Assembly (NCBI GenBank): GCA_031270205.1
Contig: JAISYA010000173.1
Coordinates: forward strand, 1 to 20,583
From: Treponema sp.
Lineage (GTDB): Bacteria; Spirochaetota; Spirochaetia; Treponematales; Breznakiellaceae
Direction of reading: 5' to 3'
DNA length: 20,583 nucleotides
The position numbers were made by a program, and so were the translations under genes. Numbering within the stretch: the stretch's first letter is position 1; each line of letters starts with the position of its first letter. Positions 15,928 through 20,583 of the stretch are shown in pieces. A model generated the notes under the pieces. That model was not told the origin of the DNA, made no database searches, and worked only from the letters and a program-made list of their open reading frames with translations.

Positions 15928-15960
15928 CTGGCGAGGGAACCCGGTTGGTTCTCTCACCAG
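15928..15960 (-). promoter_or_regulatory. stable hairpin between atpB and atpE
   Basis: In the mRNA sense, CUGGUGAG-A-GAACC pairs with GGUUC-C-CUCGCCAG around a 5-base loop: about 13 pairs including one G-U, with one A-C mismatch. It ends 35 bases before the atpE start. It lies where other bacteria have elements that raise atpE translation or protect its mRNA; that role here is inference. Confidence 0.55.
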
Positions 15961-15980
15961 TCCTGAAGTTTCCAAACATC

Positions 15981-16727
15981 CTACTTTATCTCATCCGCTT
16001 CAACCGCTTCGGCGACAAAGAGGGTGGTTAGAAAAACAAACACCAATGCCTGAATAAGCCCGTCCAGAAAATCAAAATACAGCGACAGCACAGGCGGTAT
16101 TGCGAGCGGAACAACCGCCTCCACCAGCCGCATGATAATAAAAGCGCCCAGAATATTCCCGAAAAGACGCAGGCACAAACTCACCGGCCGTATTATATAT
16201 TCCATTAAATTAAAAGGCAGCATCATCGGTATCGGGGCAAGCAGATTCTTCGCCCACCCTTTAATGCCCCGGGAGCGCAGCCCGCCGAACAGCACCATCA
16301 GAATTGAAATGACCGCCAGCGCCGCGGTAAGGTTAATGTCCCGCGCCGGGGGCTTTATCGTAAAGAGCGGCTCGTAGCGTTTCCCGCCGAAAGAAACGCC
16401 TACCGGCGAAAGCACCGGAATAATATTGCCCAGCAGCAGAAACAAAAACACCGTGCCGATATACGGCCCATAGACCTTCGCCCTGCGGCCGAATTGCTGC
16501 CGGGAAAAATTATTGAGAAACTCCACCGCCGCTTCCAGGAGCGCCTGCGGCCTGCGCGGAACGGTCCTGAGCCGGCGGGTCAAAAGCAGCGAACCGGCAA
16601 CAAGAATCAGCATGACTACCCAGGAGATAACAAGCGTTTCGTTAATATTGAACGTATGACCAAAGAGGCGGAAGCTGATTACCGTAACAAAGTCCAGCGC
16701 CTTGTCAATCTCCTCACCCAGATTCAT
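15981..16727 (-). CDS. atpB: F-type ATP synthase a subunit
   Basis: Membrane stator subunit that carries the ion half-channels against the c-ring. The 248-residue protein has five or six hydrophobic segments. The essential arginine is Arg187 in S-L-C-L-R-L-F-G-N-I, the family signature. The C-terminal helix (A-L-V-F-V-F-L-T-T-L-F-V-A-E-A-V) ends in an acidic tail. GGAGGAG precedes the ATG at 16727, 35 bases after the upstream small gene, so both are probably on one mRNA. An 87-base gap with a hairpin separates it from atpE. Confidence 0.96.
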   Translation of the reverse strand: MNLGEEIDKALDFVTVISFRLFGHTFNINETLVISWVVMLILVAGSLLLTRRLRTVPRRPQALLEAAVEFLNNFSRQQFGRRAKVYGPYIGTVFLFLLLGNIIPVLSPVGVSFGGKRYEPLFTIKPPARDINLTAALAVISILMVLFGGLRSRGIKGWAKNLLAPIPMMLPFNLMEYIIRPVSLCLRLFGNILGAFIIMRLVEAVVPLAIPPVLSLYFDFLDGLIQALVFVFLTTLFVAEAVEADEIK

Positions 16728-16762
16728 CGCTCCTCCGTTAAAAATTCCGCCGCCGGGCGTAT

Positions 16763-17278
16763 TTACTCTTTCTTGAAAAAGAAATCGTCGGCAAAATACT
16801 TCTTCAGCAATTCTTCGGAAACCTGGTCATTGCTACTCATGCGGGTATAGGTTTTCTCTAGAAAGCCCTTGGTCATATAGAAGCTGCCCAATAAAAAAAA
16901 CTCCGCCACCCTGGTAAGTACCCCCATGGACTGATACATCCGCATCGTGTTTTCCGGCGCGAACTCAGTCATCAGATACTCAATCACCACTTTCTCAGCC
17001 AGATTCAAGGCGTAAATCACTTCGGAAAGGGGAAAACCGTCCAGCATCCGCTCTTTGCCCAGCTTGACAAAAAAGCCCCCCATCAGCGACCGGTCCAGCC
17101 CCCGATCCAGAGTGTGGGCCAGCTGCGGGTACAAAGGCCTGTCCGCCTCAATCAAAGCCCCGTCATCCAGGGCGTTGTAATGCTTAAGCTGGGGCGATTT
17201 GCGGATCAAAACCTTCCAGCGCGCGGCAAAATCGCCCGAGCGCAGCGTAAGGGTATCAATCAAAGCCCCGTCAGTCAT
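16763..17278 (-). CDS. small soluble protein resembling the RsbRD N-terminal sensor domain, heading the ATP synthase operon
   Basis: 171 residues, all-helical in appearance, with no signal peptide or membrane span. The pattern F-A-A-R-W-K-V-L-I-R-K-S-P (about 17-29), a middle L-G-K-E-R-x-x-D-G-F-P-L-S-E-V-I-Y-A-L (about 72-90) and a last amphipathic helix resemble the RsbRD_N family (globin-like N-terminal domains of stress-signalling proteins). This is recognition by eye, not a search result, and no output domain is attached. I choose ATG 17278: the in-frame GTG at 17293 overlaps the -10 element. atpB follows after 35 bases, at the place where atpI often lies. A role in sensing or controlling ATP synthase expression or assembly is speculation. 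Confidence 0.6.
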   Translation of the reverse strand: MTDGALIDTLTLRSGDFAARWKVLIRKSPQLKHYNALDDGALIEADRPLYPQLAHTLDRGLDRSLMGGFFVKLGKERMLDGFPLSEVIYALNLAEKVVIEYLMTEFAPENTMRMYQSMGVLTRVAEFFLLGSFYMTKGFLEKTYTRMSSNDQVSEELLKKYFADDFFFKKE

Positions 17279-17284
17279 AGGTTG

Positions 17285-17313
17285 ATTATACACGGAGAAG
17301 GAAAAAATGACAA
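17285..17313 (-). promoter_or_regulatory. promoter of the ATP synthase operon, leaderless type
   Basis: Minus strand: TTGTCA (17313-17308), 17-base spacer, perfect TATAAT (17290-17285), then six bases (CAACCT) and ATG at 17278. The normal +1 coincides with the A of ATG, and there is no Shine-Dalgarno. It is the only good promoter seen upstream of atpB. Confidence 0.75.
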
Positions 17314-17394
17314 GCGCACGCAGGGGAGCGTGTCCTTGCGTTTTCTCAACAAAAAACCATACCCGCCTTATATTAATTTATGTAACAATTGCGC

Positions 17395-17443
17395 CTGTTC
17401 CAGAACCAATTGACTGTGCGCTTACGCGCACGGTTTGGAACAG
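17395..17443. repeat. 49-base bulged hairpin after the acyl-CoA ligase gene
   Basis: CTGTTCCA (17395-17402) pairs with TGGAACAG (17436-17443), AACC (17404-17407) with GGTT (17432-17435), and GTGCGC (17416-17421) with GCGCAC (17426-17431) around a TTAC loop: 18 pairs with a one-base and an eight-base bulge. It begins 21 bases past the ligase stop. There is no T-run, only AT-rich sequence, beyond it on the minus strand. It is probably an mRNA-end structure or an extragenic palindrome. Confidence 0.55.
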
Positions 17444-17463
17444 CCTCAATTGAGTAAAGGCAC

Positions 17464-19113
17464 TCAAGTCCCGATGCCCAGTTCCTCAACCTTCTTTGCG
17501 CCTATTTCCCGCAGCAGATACTTCTGAATCTTTCCGCTGGAAGTGAGCGGGAAATTATCAACAAAAAACACGTACTTGGGTATCTTGAAACGGCTGATCT
17601 GCCCGCGGCAGAAGTCCCGAACATCTTCTTCGCTCATTTTCGCATCCGGCTGGAGGATAATAAACGCCCCCACTTCTTCGCCGTATTTCCTGCTGGCCAC
17701 GCCCACCACCTGCACGTCCCTGACGCCGGGCATGGTGAACAAAAAGTCCTCTATTTCCTTGGGGTATACGTTTTCGCCGCCCCGGATGATCATGTCTTTT
17801 ATGCGGCCCGTCACCCTGAAGTAGCCGTTTTCGTCCCTGACGCCGAGGTCGCCTGAGTGGAGCCAGCCGTTCTGGTCAATGCATTGGGCGGTGGCTTCGG
17901 GCATCTTGTAGTAGCCTTTCATGGTGTTGTAGCCCCGGCAGCAGAATTCGCCGTGGACACCGTCCGGACACTCCCCGCCGGTTTCCGGATCGCGGATGCT
18001 CACCTCGACGCCGGGCAGGGCGCGGCCCACGGTTTCCACTTTCGCTTCCAGGCTGTCGTCGTAGCGGGTCTGGGTCATCACCGGAGAGGACTCGGTAAGG
18101 CCGTAACAGATCGTCACTTCCTTCATGTTCATCAAATCTATAACGCGGCGCATGGCTTCAATGGGACAGGGCGAGCCGGCCATAATGCCGGTGCGGAGGC
18201 TTGAAAGATCGAAAATCTTGAACATGGGGTGGTTCAACTCGGCGACGAACATCGTGGGTACGCCGTACACCGCCGTGCATTTGGCTTTTTGAATGGTGGC
18301 AAGCACGAGCAGCGGATCAAACCACTCCACTATGGCGGCGGTGGCGCCATGGGTGATTATCGCCATCATCCCCAGCACGAGGCCGAAACAGTGGAACAGC
18401 GGCACCGGCAGGCACACAATGTCGTTTTCGCTAAAACGCTGGTTGTCGCCAATGCCCAGGCCGTTGTTGAGGATGTTCCGGTGACTGAGCATGACCCCCT
18501 TGGGAAAGCCGGTGGTTCCGCTGGTGTACTGCATGTTTACCACGTCATTGGTATCAAGGGCAGCTTCGATTTTCCGCAGTTCCGCCCCATCCGTATGCTG
18601 TCCCAAAAGCAGCAGCTCGCTGAAGCTGTACATACCCCGGTGTTTTTGCTGGCCCACATAAACCACATATTTGAGGAAGGGGAATCTCTCCGCCCTAAGA
18701 TGTCCACGGGGAGCGGTTTTGAGTTCCGGGACCAGTTCGTTTACCATGGCGATATAATCGGAATCACGCCAGCCGTCGATGATGCACAGGCACGTCATGT
18801 CCGATTGTTTGAGCAGGTATTCAAGTTCGTGGATTTTGTAGCCGGTGTTGACGGTGATAAACACAATCCCCAGGCGGGCACAGGCAAAAAGCACCGTATT
18901 CCAGTCCGGCACATTCGTCGCCCATATCCCCACATGGTCGCCTTTTTTAAGCCCCATGGCGAGGAAACCTTTTGCAAGGTCGTCCACCCGCTTGTCGAAT
19001 TCGGCGTAGGTAAAATGCAAATCCCGGTCGGCGTAGACCAGAAAATCATGATCCGGATGGGCTTCGGTCTTTTCGCGCAAGACCTGCCCCAGGGTTTTCT
19101 CAATATATTCCAC
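17464..19113 (-). CDS. AMP-binding fatty-acyl-CoA ligase
   Basis: A 549-residue member of the ANL (adenylate-forming) superfamily, predicted to activate a fatty or other carboxylic acid with ATP and join it to CoA. Motifs: Y-T-S-G-T-T-G-F-P-K-G (196-206, phosphate loop), Y-G-L-T-E-S-S-P from 337, the G-R-I-K-D-M-I-I-R-G-G-E-N hinge, and the C-terminal catalytic Lys528 in L-T-S-S-G-K-I. The overall look is of medium/long-chain acyl-CoA synthetases; substrate cannot be fixed by eye. Start GTG 19113 has AAGGA about 9 bases upstream. It follows the XRE-cupin gene by 57 bases on the same strand, so that regulator probably controls it. Confidence 0.9.
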   Translation of the reverse strand: MEYIEKTLGQVLREKTEAHPDHDFLVYADRDLHFTYAEFDKRVDDLAKGFLAMGLKKGDHVGIWATNVPDWNTVLFACARLGIVFITVNTGYKIHELEYLLKQSDMTCLCIIDGWRDSDYIAMVNELVPELKTAPRGHLRAERFPFLKYVVYVGQQKHRGMYSFSELLLLGQHTDGAELRKIEAALDTNDVVNMQYTSGTTGFPKGVMLSHRNILNNGLGIGDNQRFSENDIVCLPVPLFHCFGLVLGMMAIITHGATAAIVEWFDPLLVLATIQKAKCTAVYGVPTMFVAELNHPMFKIFDLSSLRTGIMAGSPCPIEAMRRVIDLMNMKEVTICYGLTESSPVMTQTRYDDSLEAKVETVGRALPGVEVSIRDPETGGECPDGVHGEFCCRGYNTMKGYYKMPEATAQCIDQNGWLHSGDLGVRDENGYFRVTGRIKDMIIRGGENVYPKEIEDFLFTMPGVRDVQVVGVASRKYGEEVGAFIILQPDAKMSEEDVRDFCRGQISRFKIPKYVFFVDNFPLTSSGKIQKYLLREIGAKKVEELGIGT

Positions 19114-19170
19114 GTTACTGTTCCTTGGAAGTCCGGTGATTAACGGGACGGGCGAATCATACGTTAGCCT

Positions 19171-19767
19171 TTAGACCGGCGTATAAATAACGGCGAGAAT
19201 CCGCACCGGCTTCGCGTCAGCGCTCAGCACCCGGTGAGGCACAATTGAATCGTAGTACACGGAGTCCCCGGCGTTAAGGGTATGCGCGGCCGTCCCGTAT
19301 TCCAGCAGCAGGTTTCCCGAAAGGATATGGATAAACTCCTCGCCCTCGTGCGCGGATTTATCCTGCGCCGCGTCGGGTTCAATATCCACGATGAACGGCT
19401 CCATGTGGCGCCCGCTTTTGTCCGCGGCCAGCGCCTTGAAGCTCAAACCATGCCGCCCCTTTTCCGCGGCCTCCGGCGCGCTTCCGCCTTCAGGCAGGCC
19501 GGTTACAAAGCGCGGCGTGGAAGCGGCTTCTCCCGTCCTGGTAATTACCGGCCCCAATTCCCTATGGTCATCCAAAAGGGCGCCCAGCCGGACGCCCAGG
19601 GTCCGGGCTATTTTAATCAAGGGAGCAAGATCGGGAATATGCCCCTCATCCTCGATTTTCGCGATCAGTTCGACCGGAATGCCGCTCCGTTCGGCAAGGT
19701 CTTCCCTGCTGGTAGAGTAGGTTTCGCGGAGTTCGGCGATACGCTCGCCTGGTGTATGTGCATTCAT
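19171..19767 (-). CDS. XRE-family transcriptional regulator with C-terminal cupin domain
   Basis: 198 residues. Residues about 6-62 form a Cro/CI-type helix-turn-helix (I-A-E-L-R-E-T-Y-S-T-S-R-E-D-L-A, then L-I-K-I-A-R-T-L-G-V). Residues about 120-195 form a cupin barrel: H-E-G-E-E-F-I-H-I-L-S-G (motif 1) and G-D-S-V-Y-Y-D-S-I-V-P-H-R-V (motif 2), a likely small-ligand or metal site. Such proteins are usually repressors or activators of a neighbouring metabolic gene, here the acyl-CoA ligase, whose acid or CoA product is a reasonable but unproven effector. I start at ATG 19767; a longer open frame to 19845 passes through the promoter and the 7-bp repeats, giving low-complexity sequence unlike a protein. 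There is no Shine-Dalgarno. Confidence 0.88.
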   Translation of the reverse strand: MNAHTPGERIAELRETYSTSREDLAERSGIPVELIAKIEDEGHIPDLAPLIKIARTLGVRLGALLDDHRELGPVITRTGEAASTPRFVTGLPEGGSAPEAAEKGRHGLSFKALAADKSGRHMEPFIVDIEPDAAQDKSAHEGEEFIHILSGNLLLEYGTAAHTLNAGDSVYYDSIVPHRVLSADAKPVRILAVIYTPV

Positions 19768-19777
19768 GGATGATGTT

Positions 19778-19806
19778 ACTATATAGGATTGAGCGGAAAA
19801 AGGCAA
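19778..19806 (-). promoter_or_regulatory. promoter of the XRE-cupin/acyl-CoA ligase operon
   Basis: Minus strand: TTGCCT (19806-19801), 17-base spacer, TATAGT (19783-19778), then ten bases to ATG 19767. The predicted leader is only about 4 bases and has no Shine-Dalgarno. The 7-bp repeats begin 7 bases upstream of the -35. Confidence 0.6.
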
Positions 19807-19812
19807 GGGGAA

Positions 19813-19875
19813 AACAATGAACAATGAACAATGAGCAAAGAGCAAAGAATAATGAACAAAGCGCAGAGAACAATG
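19813..19875. repeat. heptanucleotide tandem repeat, nine units
   Basis: Nine consecutive 7-base units, consensus AACAATG, span exactly 63 bases: AACAATG three times, AGCAAAG twice, then AATAATG, AACAAAG, CGCAGAG and AACAATG. Two related units occur at 10071-10084 just after adk. Seven does not divide by three, so the repeat is open on the minus strand with a 7-residue period, which creates a false N-terminal extension of the regulator gene. Confidence 0.85.
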
Positions 19876-19887
19876 AATGAGCGGGAG

Positions 19888-20186
19888 GCTTGTTCATGGT
19901 CATGAACTAAGCCTGTTCATGGTCGTGAACCAAGCCTGTTCATGGTCGTGAACTAAGCCTGTTCCTGATCGTGAACTAAGCCTGTTCCTGGTCATGAACC
20001 AAGCCTGTTCCTGGTCGTGAACCAAGCCTGTTCATGGTCGTGAACCAAGCCTGTTCATGGTCGTGAACTAAGCCTGTTCATGGTCATGAACTAAGCCTGT
20101 TCATGGTCATGAACTAAGCCTGTTCATGGTCATGAACTAAGCCTGTTCCTGATCGTGAACTAAGCCTGTTCATGGTCATGAACCAA
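19888..20186. repeat. 23-bp tandem repeat array, thirteen units with internal dyad
   Basis: Thirteen units of exactly 23 bases fill 299 bases without spacers, so this is not a CRISPR array. Each unit begins GCCTGTTC (the first has GCTTG) and ends GAAC-Y-AA. Only positions 9 (A/C), 12 (G/A), 15 (A/G) and 21 (T/C) vary besides that first-unit change. Units 1, 9, 10, 11 and 13 hold a perfect 7-bp inverted repeat GTTCATG-GT-CATGAAC. Stop codons recur in all frames, so it is not coding. The function is unknown; a protein-binding array or a variable minisatellite are both possible. Confidence 0.9.
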
Positions 20187-20583
20187 GCAGGATCGGGAGG
20201 GTGATCTAAGCATCCGGGTCTGTGGGGGCAGCTTCCCGGTTCTACCCGGCCCTCTGCGTTACCTGCGTAACATGATTTACTAAAACACCCTGTCCCCAAA
20301 ACGCCGGCGTATGGCCTCCCGTACATCTGCCCCGCTCTCCGACCCCCTCCCCCGCGCAAGCGGGTTCTTGAGGTTCCCCGCTCGCTTATCGCGGTTCACT
20401 TTCGCTCCCACCCAGTCAACAGTGAAAGCCTCCTGCATTAGGTGTTTCGAGGTTCAATACCGCAGCTTTTGTACCCGCTGTCTTCGGACCGCAGGTCCGC
20501 CGCTTCACAAACTTTGTCGCCAAAGCCCATGCAAGACTCGCTTCCGGTGGCTCGCTACGCCTTTCCGGATGAGGTGCACCGGT
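20187..20583 (-). other. GC-rich, hairpin-rich non-coding segment; possible truncated group II intron or other structured RNA
   Basis: No credible reading frame in 397 bases. Several good hairpins are visible: CCGGGT (20214-20219)/ACCCGG (20244-20249), GTTAC/GTAAC around 20258-20271, CCCGC-GCAA-GCGGG (20351-20364) and CGGACC-GCA-GGTCCG (20485-20499). Read on the minus strand, phrases such as GCGAAAGTGAACC and GCGATAAGCGAGC, and a GTGCAC near 20579, recall the 5' part (domain I) of bacterial group II introns, but I see no domain V and no reverse transcriptase gene; the sequence passes instead into the 23-bp array. The family call is weak; the structured, non-coding nature is better supported. 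Confidence 0.3.

Noticed and set aside
19768..19845. 26-residue N-terminal extension of the XRE-cupin protein
   Set aside because: It would cover the promoter and part of the 7-bp repeat, and gives low-complexity sequence ahead of a normal helix-turn-helix start.
19888..20186. CRISPR array
   Set aside because: Units are contiguous 23-mers with no unique spacers, and no cas gene is nearby.
20114..20359. 81-codon minus-strand frame over the array edge and GC-rich tail
   Set aside because: It reads into the tandem repeat, has no domain, and the composition is Gly/Arg/Pro-rich as expected by chance in GC-rich DNA.

Overview
The window reads as chromosomal core of a GC-rich anaerobe-type bacterium with two membranes. 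I place it, as inference only, near the termite-gut or Treponema-like spirochaetes. The grounds are a lipoprotein with a loose lipobox, a peptidase M23-bactofilin-YaaR-RicT cluster, frequent TTG starts and a compact layout. All genes look intact except the first, which is cut by the window edge.

Layout, left to right. (1) 1-1058, minus: a polysaccharide-deacetylase lipoprotein whose 3' end lies outside the window. (2) Divergent from it, 1089-6100, plus: proA-proB (first steps of proline synthesis), then, from its own promoter, purA-guaA (last steps of AMP and GMP synthesis). (3) 6304-10071, plus: a good sigma70-type promoter, then a membrane-anchored M23 peptidase, a bactofilin, a YaaR-like protein, RicT (PSP1 domain) and adenylate kinase. 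This is a cell-wall/cell-shape and regulator cluster ending in a housekeeping nucleotide kinase. (4) 17313-10251, minus: a complete F-type ATP synthase operon in the order atpB-E-F-H-A-G-D-C, headed by a small soluble protein resembling the RsbRD N-terminal domain where AtpI often sits. (5) 19806-17464, minus: an XRE-cupin regulator followed by a fatty-acyl-CoA ligase, probably co-transcribed. (6) 19768-20583: 816 bases with no gene. It holds a 7-bp tandem repeat touching the XRE-cupin promoter, a 13-copy 23-bp tandem repeat with a dyad in every unit, and a hairpin-rich GC-rich tail that may be a truncated group II intron or other structured RNA.

The most notable signal is promoter architecture. 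For proA, purA and the gene heading the ATP synthase operon, the -10 hexamer ends only 6-7 bases before the ATG and no Shine-Dalgarno sequence is present, so transcription should start at the start codon itself (leaderless mRNAs). The XRE-cupin gene is nearly so. Genes inside the operons have ordinary Shine-Dalgarno sites or 1-base stop/start overlaps. The proA promoter is also symmetric, with one dyad giving an extended -10 on both strands.

No CRISPR array, tRNA, rRNA, transposase or convincing intrinsic terminator was seen.
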